From JBDHWI01 sp964590135 (GTDB lineage Bacteria; Chloroflexota; Anaerolineae; J036; Brachytrichaceae), in assembly GCA_964590135.1 (NCBI GenBank), contig CAZPVX010000003.1, forward strand, positions 1-64,000: DNA of 64,000 nt. The letters run 5' to 3'. The translations under genes were made by a program, and so were the position numbers. Below the pieces are notes generated by a model. The model was not told where the DNA came from. It ran no database searches and was given only the letters and a program-made list of their open reading frames with translations. Below, piece after piece: positions 52,630 to 60,544 of this stretch. How positions within the stretch are numbered: position 1 is the stretch's first letter; every line of letters begins with the position of its first letter.

Positions 52630-53526
52630 TTGCGCGTGAAGACCCTTCGTTGGCTTGCCTTGCTGACGCTGGCCGGCGTAATGATGGCAGCTGGCTCGCC
52701 GGCGCGCGCCGGTGCCGTAATCCCCGCCGAATGCGCCACCAAGACGCGCATCGTGCCGCGCACGCCGGGCTGGGCGTTTGTGATGAACTTTGACGTGCTG
52801 GATGGCGTTGCTCCGCGCGGTTGCCTGATGCTGTATCGCGTGGTGTATGCGCCGACAGATTTTGTGCCGGTGACGTGCAAGGTTGTGGGCGTGGGCAGCC
52901 AGATCACCATGGTCGGTGGCCGGGGTGTGTTCAATGGCGGATATGTGTATTGCGACGTCAACATCAAGCAGAAGCTGGCAGCCTTGACGCCGCCGGCAAC
53001 CATGCCCGATGTGGATAGCTATCCCTACTTCACCATCGTAGCTGCCGGCACACTTTCGAGCAACGCCTCGCTTGCAATAACGGCCAACCCCATCGGCATC
53101 TACACGCCGAACACCACGACAGTGCCGGCGCTGGGCATGAACATCCCGCTGCATGCCGCGCAATCATCACAGTTGTTGTCGCACTTCAATGGCGTGACGA
53201 ATAGCGCGGAAATCCGGCTTGCCACCGGCGTGCCCTATACGTTCACGGTGGAGCATGATGGCGGGCCGGATGTCTACACCACGACCCACTACGTCGGCGA
53301 CAGCGTTGGCAGCAGTATCGTGTCGCAATTCACGCCGCGCAGTGCGGTGTCTTTCTTCACGAATGGCGGCTCGTTCTGGATTGGCGCAGATCCAGCGCAC
53401 TTGAGCGACCCGTTCCTGGGCACGCTGGATGAAGTGATCTTTGATCCACCGGACGGCGGCCGGCCGCCGCTGTATGCGAGCAGTCAGCACCTCGTCTTTG
53501 TGCCAGCAGCGCTAAGGCAGCCGTAG
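52630..53526 (+). CDS. Secreted hypothetical protein (298 aa)
   Basis: No family recognised. A clear signal peptide (LRWLALLTLAGVMMAAGSPARA, cut after about residue 27) precedes a mature protein with four cysteines in the first half and beta-rich character (TPGWAFVMNFDVLDG, GGRGVFNGGYVYCDV, FNGVTNSAEIRLATG). The reading frame has no ATG before the signal peptide: the start is TTG at 52630 or GTG at 52636, with CAGG upstream. Later part (GSFWIGADP, GTLDEVIFDPP) may be a second domain. Probably extracytoplasmic; role unknown. Confidence 0.68.
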   Translation: MRVKTLRWLALLTLAGVMMAAGSPARAGAVIPAECATKTRIVPRTPGWAFVMNFDVLDGVAPRGCLMLYRVVYAPTDFVPVTCKVVGVGSQITMVGGRGVFNGGYVYCDVNIKQKLAALTPPATMPDVDSYPYFTIVAAGTLSSNASLAITANPIGIYTPNTTTVPALGMNIPLHAAQSSQLLSHFNGVTNSAEIRLATGVPYTFTVEHDGGPDVYTTTHYVGDSVGSSIVSQFTPRSAVSFFTNGGSFWIGADPAHLSDPFLGTLDEVIFDPPDGGRPPLYASSQHLVFVPAALRQP

Positions 53527-53584
53527 TGCCAGCCGCTTTGTGCGGCAGTTCAGCGTGCCGCAGCCCATCTGTAGAATACGCGGC

Positions 53585-56092
53585 GTGAGCGAGATACCAG
53601 TTGTTGCCCGGCCGATCAAGCCTGAGGTGATGAGTCCCGCCGGCTACTGGCCGCAATTGCAGGCCGCCGTCGAGGCCGGCGCAGATGCTGTCTACTTCGG
53701 CCTCACGCAGTTCACTGCCCGCGCCAAAGTTGGCTTCGAGATGCGCGAACTGCGCGATGTGGTGCGCGCGCTGCACGCGCGGGGTGTGCGCGGCTACCTC
53801 ACCTTCAACACGCTTGTCTTTGACAGCGAGATGCGCGAGGCGGCAAAGATGATTGGGCAGATTGCTGATGCCGGCGTTGATGCCATCATCGTGCAAGACG
53901 TGGGCGTTGCGCAGCTCGCGCACAGCATCGCGCCGGACCTTGAATTGCACGGCAGCACGCAGATGAGCATCACCAGCGCCGAGGGCGTGGAATGGGCGCG
54001 CCAGTTTGGCGTGTCGCGCGTGGTGCTGGCGCGTGAATTGTCCCTCAACGAGATCCGACAGATTCGCTCGCAGACCAACCTGGAACTGGAGATGTTCGTG
54101 CACGGCGCGCTGTGTGTATCATATTCTGGCCAGTGCTTTTCCTCAGAAGCATGGGGCGGGCGCAGTGCCAATCGCGGCCAGTGCGCACAGGCCTGCCGCC
54201 TGCCCTATGCGATGTTCGTGGATGGCAAACACAAGCCGCTCGGCGATGCCCGTTATCTGCTCTCGCCCGGCGATCTCTATGCGCTGCCGCTGTTGCCGCA
54301 ACTCATACCGATTGGCATTTCCAGTTTGAAGATCGAGGGGCGCTACAAGGAACCGGATTACGTGGCGCTGACTACGGCAGCGTATCGCAAGGCGGTGGAT
54401 GAGGCATTTGTCGGACTGCCACTCAGCCACTCGCCGGCTGAGAGATTGCAGTTGGAGCAGGTGTATTCGCGCGGACTGGGTGCCCATTTCATCGCCGGCA
54501 CGAATCACCAGGCGGTGGTGCAGGGTCGCGCGCCGCGCCATCGCGGGGTGCGCATCGGCGCCGTGGCGCAGGTGAATCTTGACAGCGTTTTGATTGCGCC
54601 TGCGCCGGCCCATCGCATCGCTCCGCTCAAAGCCGGCGATGGTGTGGTGTTTGACGCCGCTGACTGGCGCAACCCGCAAGAGCGTGAAGAGGGTGGGCGT
54701 GTCTACGCTGTGCGTGTGATGCGTGACGGCAAACTGGAAATGCGCTTTGCAAATGGCGCGATCGACTTCAAACGCATTCGCGCCGGCGATTGGTTGTGGC
54801 GCAGCGACGACCCTGACATTGCCAGGGCGGCGCGCATTTACACCAAGGCGACCTCACCGGTGAGCAGACAGCCGGTGGTGATGTTGGTGACGGCACGCGT
54901 CGGCGAGCGCCTCGTCCTTACGGCTGCGTTGCAACGCGACCCTGCCATGCAAGTGAGCGTGCAGAGTGACGCGCCGCTGCGAACCGCGCAGAAGCAAGCG
55001 CTGAATGAGGCGGCGCTGTGCGAGCAACTGGGCCGGTTGGGCAACACACCCTACAAACTCGTTGATCTGCACGCAGAGATCGAGGGTGCGCCATTTGCAT
55101 CGGCGTCGTTGCTCAACCAGATGCGCCGCGATGCGGTGGAGAAGCTGGCGGCGTTGCAGGTGGCGGAACCGCGCCGGAAAGCGAGCGGGGTGTTTACATT
55201 CCCATCTCCGACCCCTTCCAAAGGGCGGGGAAACATGGCTCCACAATTGCATCTGCTTGTGCGCACGCCAGAGCAGTTGGACGCGGTGCTCAACCTGCGC
55301 GAGAAGCCGGCCAGTATCACGCTGGATTACCTGGAGTTGTATGGCTTGCGGCCGGCGGTAGAGCGCGTGCAGGCCGCCGGCATCGTTGCGCGGGTTGCCA
55401 GCCCGCGTGTGTTGAAGCCAAACGAGGAGCGCGTGGTGAACTTTTTGATGCGACTCGGCTGCGACATTTTGGTGCGCTCCAGCGGTCTGCTGCACATGCT
55501 GACGCAGCGTGCAGAAGCGCCGGCGTTGCATGGTGACTTCAGTTTGAACGCGGCGAATCGCATCAGCGCCGGTATTTTTCTCGGCATGGGCTTGCAGCGC
55601 CTGACGCCAACCTACGATTTGAACGCGGCGCAGATTGCGTCACTGGCGCACAGCGTCGATGCGGCAAGGATCGAGGTTGTGGCCTACATGCACCTGCCGG
55701 TGTTTCACACCGAGCATTGTGTGTTTTGTCGATTTTTGTCGAATGGCACGAGCTACAAGGACTGCGGCCACCCATGCGAGAAGCACCGTGTGGCGCTGCG
55801 CGATGTGAATGGCCGCGCGCATCCGGTGATGGCAGATGTGGGCTGCCGCAACACCGTGTTCGGCGCAGAGGCGCAAGAGATCAGTCCGCATCTGGATGCG
55901 CTGCGCGTTGCCGGCATCGCGCACTACCGGCTGGAATTTGTGCATGAGACGCCGGCGCAAGTGCAAGGCGTTAGCATGGCGTTCCAGGACGCGCTGGCAA
56001 AGCGCATCACTGCGCAGGCGCTGGGCGCACAACTGGCCAGCGTTGCGCCACAGGGCGTGACAGAGGGCAGCTTCTTCGTGCCGGTTTCCTGA
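53585..56092 (+). CDS. U32 peptidase-family protein (YhbU/RlhA-like, with DUF3656-type C-terminus)
   Basis: About 835 residues. The N-terminal TIM barrel (KPEVMSPAGYWPQLQAAVEAG, ADAVYFGL) leads to the U32 signature EMFVHGALCVSYSGQC and CQ-type cysteines in NRGQCAQACRLPY. A middle beta domain and a second cysteine-rich segment (HCVFCRFLSN, DCGHPCEKH) follow, as in RlhA, the 23S rRNA C2501 hydroxylase, which carries an FeS cluster. RNA modification is thus more likely than proteolysis. The GTG at 53585 was chosen; the ATG at 53627 is possible. A repeat-like insert (SPTPSKGRGN) lies at residues 540-550. Confidence 0.9.
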   Translation: MSEIPVVARPIKPEVMSPAGYWPQLQAAVEAGADAVYFGLTQFTARAKVGFEMRELRDVVRALHARGVRGYLTFNTLVFDSEMREAAKMIGQIADAGVDAIIVQDVGVAQLAHSIAPDLELHGSTQMSITSAEGVEWARQFGVSRVVLARELSLNEIRQIRSQTNLELEMFVHGALCVSYSGQCFSSEAWGGRSANRGQCAQACRLPYAMFVDGKHKPLGDARYLLSPGDLYALPLLPQLIPIGISSLKIEGRYKEPDYVALTTAAYRKAVDEAFVGLPLSHSPAERLQLEQVYSRGLGAHFIAGTNHQAVVQGRAPRHRGVRIGAVAQVNLDSVLIAPAPAHRIAPLKAGDGVVFDAADWRNPQEREEGGRVYAVRVMRDGKLEMRFANGAIDFKRIRAGDWLWRSDDPDIARAARIYTKATSPVSRQPVVMLVTARVGERLVLTAALQRDPAMQVSVQSDAPLRTAQKQALNEAALCEQLGRLGNTPYKLVDLHAEIEGAPFASASLLNQMRRDAVEKLAALQVAEPRRKASGVFTFPSPTPSKGRGNMAPQLHLLVRTPEQLDAVLNLREKPASITLDYLELYGLRPAVERVQAAGIVARVASPRVLKPNEERVVNFLMRLGCDILVRSSGLLHMLTQRAEAPALHGDFSLNAANRISAGIFLGMGLQRLTPTYDLNAAQIASLAHSVDAARIEVVAYMHLPVFHTEHCVFCRFLSNGTSYKDCGHPCEKHRVALRDVNGRAHPVMADVGCRNTVFGAEAQEISPHLDALRVAGIAHYRLEFVHETPAQVQGVSMAFQDALAKRITAQALGAQLASVAPQGVTEGSFFVPVS
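55202..55234 (+). repeat. In-frame GC-rich element in the U32 gene
   Basis: Encodes PSPTPSKGRGN (residues 540-550), between the barrel/middle domains. CCCTT and AAGGG form a short dyad in its middle. The peptide nearly repeats SPTPLPRGEGN of typA and uses the same reading frame of the element. Confidence 0.5.
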
Positions 56093-56119
56093 AGTGCGTC
56101 GGCATGGATCTGATGTGGA

Positions 56120-57004
56120 TCAACTCATCCAGGTCGGCACGCGCTCAACAAACCTGGTGTCGCCTAGCGCGCTGCAGAAGGCGCGCAGGTCGGCGGCAGC
56201 GCCGTGCCATGCAAGATCAGGCGCACTTTCTTTCAGCGGTGCGTCATGGCGCAGCGTGGACAGCATGCGATACAGCAGCGCTTCGTCGTAGTGCGCGCGC
56301 AGGCTGTCGTTCAACTTGACAGAGCGCGCGCCCAAACCCCACTCCGCTGGTGCATCAGGAATCGCCTCGATCTGACCGAATTTCATCAGCACCGCTGCCG
56401 CCGACTTGGCGCCCCAGCCGGCGATGCCTGGGTAGCCGTCGGCCGCGTCACCGACCAGCGCAAGCCAATCTGGGATCGATGTCGGCAGCACGCCATACTT
56501 CTCGATCACCAACGCTTCGTCATAGATCACCTCGCGCCGGCGATCCCAGCACACCACGCGGTTGCCCCGCACCAATTGCGCCAGGTCCTTGTCGGGTGAG
56601 CAGATCACGACCTGCTCGACGCCCGGTTCATCTTGAAAGCGCAATGTTGCAGTCGCAATCGCGTCGTCGGCCTCGAACTCCACCATCGGCCAGACGACAA
56701 TGCCGAGCGCGGCAGCGGCTTGCTCGGCGAGAGGAAACTGCGCGAGCAACAGGGGATCGACGCCCTCGCCGGTCTTGTAGCCGGCGTAGAGGTCATTGCG
56801 AAATGACGTGAAGACATGGTCGAATGCCACGCCGATGTGGGTTGCGCCGCCCTTCGTGATGAGCGCGAGCAGGCTGCTCAGCAAGCCGAGCGTTGCCCCG
56901 ACCTCGCGCCCATCCGGCGCCTTGCGCGGCGGTGCGCCATAGAAACTGCGAAACAACTCATAGGTGCCATCGACCAGATGTATCTTCATATTCGCTTTTG
57001 CCAT
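56120..57004 (-). CDS. Stand-alone 5'-3' exonuclease (PolA N-terminal type)
   Basis: 294 residues matching only the 5'-3' exonuclease domain of DNA polymerase I, which removes RNA primers and flaps. The metal-binding acidic residues are visible in IHLVDGTYELFRSFYG, GVAFDHVFTSFRNDLYAGYK, EFEADDAIAT, ICSPDKDLAQLV and the helical-clamp/H3TH segment GDAADGYPGIAGWGAKSAA. No polymerase domain follows; the stop is real. Start codon ATG 57004, with ATG 56989 as an alternative. It begins 3 nt after the GH13 stop codon, suggesting coupled translation. Confidence 0.93.
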   Translation of the reverse strand: MAKANMKIHLVDGTYELFRSFYGAPPRKAPDGREVGATLGLLSSLLALITKGGATHIGVAFDHVFTSFRNDLYAGYKTGEGVDPLLLAQFPLAEQAAAALGIVVWPMVEFEADDAIATATLRFQDEPGVEQVVICSPDKDLAQLVRGNRVVCWDRRREVIYDEALVIEKYGVLPTSIPDWLALVGDAADGYPGIAGWGAKSAAAVLMKFGQIEAIPDAPAEWGLGARSVKLNDSLRAHYDEALLYRMLSTLRHDAPLKESAPDLAWHGAAADLRAFCSALGDTRFVERVPTWMS

Positions 57005-57007
57005 GCG

Positions 57008-58858
57008 TTACGAAGCCTTGGCCCAGATCTGAAATGCCATCGGCGCAAGTTGCACCGGCAATGTGCGCGCCGGCCCGTAGGAGACATGCCCATTCGTGTC
57101 AGTGATGCGCAGGGTGTGCTGCGCTTTTTCCAGTGCGCTCACCTGCGCCGGCGCGCTGCCAGTATTGCAAAACATGCACACGAATGGCGCACCGGGGGAG
57201 TTCAATGCGGCATCGATGATGACTTCACCATTGAATGCAAGCTGCGTGTTGGTATTCGCAAGCACCAGCACTTCCCGATCGAACAGCAGGCGCGAAAATG
57301 CCAGCACGCCGGACTGCGTGAAGGAATAGCCGAAGTCGAGACCGTTCTCGGCGATGGGGCGGAAATATTGCCGGCCATAACGCAGGGCGGGATGATGCTC
57401 ACGCGCTCCGGCCAGCAACTGCACCGCGCGATAGATGGGATGGTGAGCATCGAAGGCGTTCGGTTTGCCCCACAGCGCCTCGCGCACCGATTCAGGGCCG
57501 GTGCCAGCGCCGTGCAGCCCCTGCTCGGTGCCGTAATACAGGCAGGGGATGCCTTGCAATGTGAACAACAGCCCCAACCCCATCGACATCTGTGCATCAT
57601 AGCGATGCGGATCGTTGGGATCGACGTAGTGAAAGCGCGCTGGCTGGTCGTGGTTGTCGAGGAAGGTGACGAAATATTGGCCGGCGTCTCCGTGCGAGCT
57701 GATCTGTGTGCTTTGCAGTTGCTGGCGGCGCAGATAGAGCGAGATCACGTCGCTCGGCGGGCGCATGCCCTTGACCATGCCGGGCAGGCGAAAGAACAAT
57801 GGGAAATCGAGCGCCGCATCGACGCCGATGATGTCACCGGCGATACTCGAATCGCGCCCGACGAATTGCTCGACCTTACCCTCATCATCATAGATTTCGC
57901 CGAAGGTGAAGAAATTTTTCTTGCCGATGCACAGCGCGAATTCGCGCATGGCATTGCCGAAAGTGCGTGAGAATTCTGGCTCGATGAACTTCAACGTGTC
58001 GATGCGAAAGCCGTCCACGTCGAACTTTGCGATGATGTATTGGTAGGCGCGAATGAGCGCATCGCGCACTGGATACGACATGCCATAGAGCGGGTCGGAG
58101 CGCGCATAGTCGGTCGCAAATTCCTTGAGTGAATAGAAGTCGCCGGCCTCTTCACTGAGGTTGCCTGGGCGGGTGAAGGCATTGCCCTGCCGGCGAAAAA
58201 AAGCATTGTGGCGCAATTCTGCCGGCCAGACCGCTGCATCCGCCGGCGGGTTGGCTGGCGCTTCCGGCCAATCGGCGCGGGCCGATCCATCTGCATCGTG
58301 CCAGCGGATGGGGAGCGTGCCGCCATCATGCCAGGCGGTTTGGGCGACGTCGCCGGCATGCGTGTGATACGAAAATACGTTGCCGGCGTGATTCAGCACG
58401 ATATCGAGGATGACATACATCCCGTGCGCGTGAATGGCGTCGATCAGTTCGCGCAATTCGCGCTCTGCAAAGGCAGGGTCGCGCTGCGCGGCAACCGGGT
58501 TGGAAGCGAAACGCGGCTCGATGGCGATGAAATTCTGGATGCCGTAACCATGATAGGTCTCGGCCTCATACTGGCAGTTCTTGAACACCGGCGAGAGCCA
58601 CAGCGCGCCAACTCCCAACGCCTTCAGATAGCCCAGTTGCGCCTGCACGCCCTTGAACGTGCCGCCCTGGAAGGTGTTGTGCGCGCCATCCCAGGGCGAT
58701 TGGCGCGGGGCCGCGCTGGGGTTGTTGAAGCGGTCCAGCAGCAGAAAGTAGATCCAGTGATCGCGCCAATCCGCCGGCGAAGGCGTGATCGACGATTTGC
58801 GCGTGCGCGCCGAGGCGAGCGTTTCATGGACATGGGGATGCTGAATGGAATCGATCAT
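57008..58858 (-). CDS. Alpha-amylase family glycoside hydrolase (GH13)
   Basis: 616 residues with the complete GH13 barrel. YFLLLDRFNN is the opening; catalytic residues are Asp in DGFRIDTLKF, Glu in TFGEIYD and Asp in FLDNHDQ. LDIVLNHAGN is region I. A C-terminal beta domain closes the protein. No signal peptide, so it acts in the cytosol, perhaps as a maltogenic, neopullulanase-like or trehalose-related enzyme; subfamily not determinable. It starts divergently from the globin gene and is followed at once by the exonuclease gene. Confidence 0.92.
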   Translation of the reverse strand: MIDSIQHPHVHETLASARTRKSSITPSPADWRDHWIYFLLLDRFNNPSAAPRQSPWDGAHNTFQGGTFKGVQAQLGYLKALGVGALWLSPVFKNCQYEAETYHGYGIQNFIAIEPRFASNPVAAQRDPAFAERELRELIDAIHAHGMYVILDIVLNHAGNVFSYHTHAGDVAQTAWHDGGTLPIRWHDADGSARADWPEAPANPPADAAVWPAELRHNAFFRRQGNAFTRPGNLSEEAGDFYSLKEFATDYARSDPLYGMSYPVRDALIRAYQYIIAKFDVDGFRIDTLKFIEPEFSRTFGNAMREFALCIGKKNFFTFGEIYDDEGKVEQFVGRDSSIAGDIIGVDAALDFPLFFRLPGMVKGMRPPSDVISLYLRRQQLQSTQISSHGDAGQYFVTFLDNHDQPARFHYVDPNDPHRYDAQMSMGLGLLFTLQGIPCLYYGTEQGLHGAGTGPESVREALWGKPNAFDAHHPIYRAVQLLAGAREHHPALRYGRQYFRPIAENGLDFGYSFTQSGVLAFSRLLFDREVLVLANTNTQLAFNGEVIIDAALNSPGAPFVCMFCNTGSAPAQVSALEKAQHTLRITDTNGHVSYGPARTLPVQLAPMAFQIWAKAS

Positions 58859-59024
58859 CGCGTCATGCAGTTATACCGCAGCGACGCTTCGGCGGCCGTC
58901 TCGATCCGCATTCTCGCGGTTCATACGACTAGCCTTGAGGCCAGTTCGGTATCGTCACCTCAGCCAGTGCCTTCAGGTGCGCCAAAAGGTATCGTTTTCG
59001 CATCTATTGGTTCAGGAGTGAAGG

Positions 59025-59444
59025 ATGAACGCTGAGCAAATTTCCCTCGTGCAAAAGACCTTTGAAAAAGTGGAACCCATTGCCCAGCAAACAGGCGATC
59101 TGTTCTATCAGCGCCTGTTTGAAATGGACCCCACGATTCGCCCGCTGTTCAAGGGTGACATCAAGAAGCAGGCGCTCATGCTGATGACCGTGATCGGCCT
59201 TGCTGTGCGCGGCCTCGACCGGCCGCAAACTGTGCAGGATGCAGTGAAGACGCTGGGCGTTCGCCATACCGGCTATGGCGTTGGCATGGGTGATTACAAC
59301 ACCTTTGGCGCGGCGTTGATCTGGGCGTTGGAGCAATCGATGGGCAGCGAATTCACGCCGGAAGTGAAGGCCGCATGGATCGAAGCCTACGGCGTGCTGT
59401 CTGATGCAATGAAGAAGACAGCGAAAGAACGACATGCGGCATGA
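59025..59444 (+). CDS. Single-domain bacterial globin
   Basis: A 139-residue globin resembling the haem domain of flavohaemoglobins (Vgb-like) without a reductase domain. VQKTFEKVEPIAQQTGDLFYQRLFEMDP begins helix A-C (Phe at CD1 equivalent), and proximal His is in VRHTGYGV. A role in oxygen or nitric oxide binding is known for the family. AGGAG and AAGG precede the ATG. It is followed 25 nt later by the Acg-type nitroreductase, so the two are probably co-transcribed. Nitrosative stress would fit the nitrite reductase NrfHA in the same window. Confidence 0.9.
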   Translation: MNAEQISLVQKTFEKVEPIAQQTGDLFYQRLFEMDPTIRPLFKGDIKKQALMLMTVIGLAVRGLDRPQTVQDAVKTLGVRHTGYGVGMGDYNTFGAALIWALEQSMGSEFTPEVKAAWIEAYGVLSDAMKKTAKERHAA

Positions 59445-59469
59445 CGCTGGCCGGCGCTGAGGAGGCGCG

Positions 59470-60480
59470 GTGAGCGTATTCAATCCAAAAGTCACCCCCT
59501 GGACCGTGAAGGCAGAGCCATTGCCCGGAGATGACATGGCCGGGCAATTGGTGTTTCTGCTGCGCTTCGCCATCCTGGCGCCTTCCACCCACAACACCCA
59601 GCCGTGGAAATTTGCATTAGGGCCGATCGGCAGCGATGAGGTCCGCCTGCACCTCGACCTTTCGCGCTGGCTGCGGGTGGCTGATGCCGACCAGCGCGAA
59701 TTGCATCTGAGCGCCGGCTGCGCGCTGGAGAATCTGTTGATTGCCGGCGAACATTTCGGCTTTGCGCCGCAGGTGCGCTACTTCCCTGAGCCGCAGGATG
59801 AGACGCACGTTGCGACGGTGCGATTTGGCAAGGGCGCTCAGACGCCGGCGCACCACAGGCATCTCTTCGATTGCATCCCCGCACGGCACACCAACCACAA
59901 GCCCTATGATGGCCGGCCTGTCGATCAAGCCACTCTCGACCTTCTGCGCGGCTACCTGGTTGAGGATGACGTGGCGCTGTTTGTCACAAGCAGCATGACG
60001 ACGAGGCGCAAGGTGGATGCGCTGGTGGTGGAGGCTGATGCGATGCAATTTGCCGATGCAGCCTTTCGCGAAGAACTTGCGTATTGGATCGGTCAGGGCG
60101 TGTTTGGCGCGCCGTGGCTGATGTCGAAGCTAGTGCAGATGTCGATGCGCTATATCGATCTGGGCATGCGCCTGGGGCGCAAAGATGCCGAGGTGCTGCA
60201 GCAATCACCTGTGCTGGCGGCGCTTTTCACGCAGGGAAATACGCGCAGGGCGCAGGTGCGCGCCGGCCAGATCTTCGAGCGATTGCATCTGCTTGCCACC
60301 TATCTTGGCATCAGTGTGCAGCCGATGAATCAGGCGTTGCAAGTGTCTGAATTGAAGGCGCAACTTGCCGGCGTGCTGCCGGCGGCAGGGCGCGCCGTCC
60401 AGATGCTCTTCCGCATGGGCTATGCCGAACCGGAAGCCGAGCACACCCCGCGCCGCGAGTTGAGCGAGATGATGCTGTGA
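59470..60480 (+). CDS. Acg-family nitroreductase-like protein
   Basis: A 336-residue protein of the Acg group, which is related to FMN nitroreductases. AILAPSTHNTQPWKFAL (FMN-binding) and DCIPARHTNHKPYDGRPV are hallmarks. GTG start with GAGGAGG about 5 nt before. In mycobacteria Acg and relatives belong to the DosR hypoxia/NO response and may sequester flavin. The pairing with a globin supports a response to low oxygen or NO, but this is inference. A hairpin without T-run follows. Confidence 0.85.
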   Translation: MSVFNPKVTPWTVKAEPLPGDDMAGQLVFLLRFAILAPSTHNTQPWKFALGPIGSDEVRLHLDLSRWLRVADADQRELHLSAGCALENLLIAGEHFGFAPQVRYFPEPQDETHVATVRFGKGAQTPAHHRHLFDCIPARHTNHKPYDGRPVDQATLDLLRGYLVEDDVALFVTSSMTTRRKVDALVVEADAMQFADAAFREELAYWIGQGVFGAPWLMSKLVQMSMRYIDLGMRLGRKDAEVLQQSPVLAALFTQGNTRRAQVRAGQIFERLHLLATYLGISVQPMNQALQVSELKAQLAGVLPAAGRAVQMLFRMGYAEPEAEHTPRRELSEMML

Positions 60481-60501
60481 AGACGACACTGTGAGATGAA
60501 A

Positions 60502-60532
60502 AGGGTCGGAAGGCATTGAGCGCTCCGACCCT
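60502..60532. terminator. Hairpin between convergent nitroreductase and malic enzyme genes
   Basis: AGGGTCGGA (60502-60510) pairs with TCCGACCCT (60524-60532); A-rich left flank helps for the minus strand, no strong T tract on the plus strand. Confidence 0.65.
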
Positions 60533-60544
60533 CGCATTGTCAAC

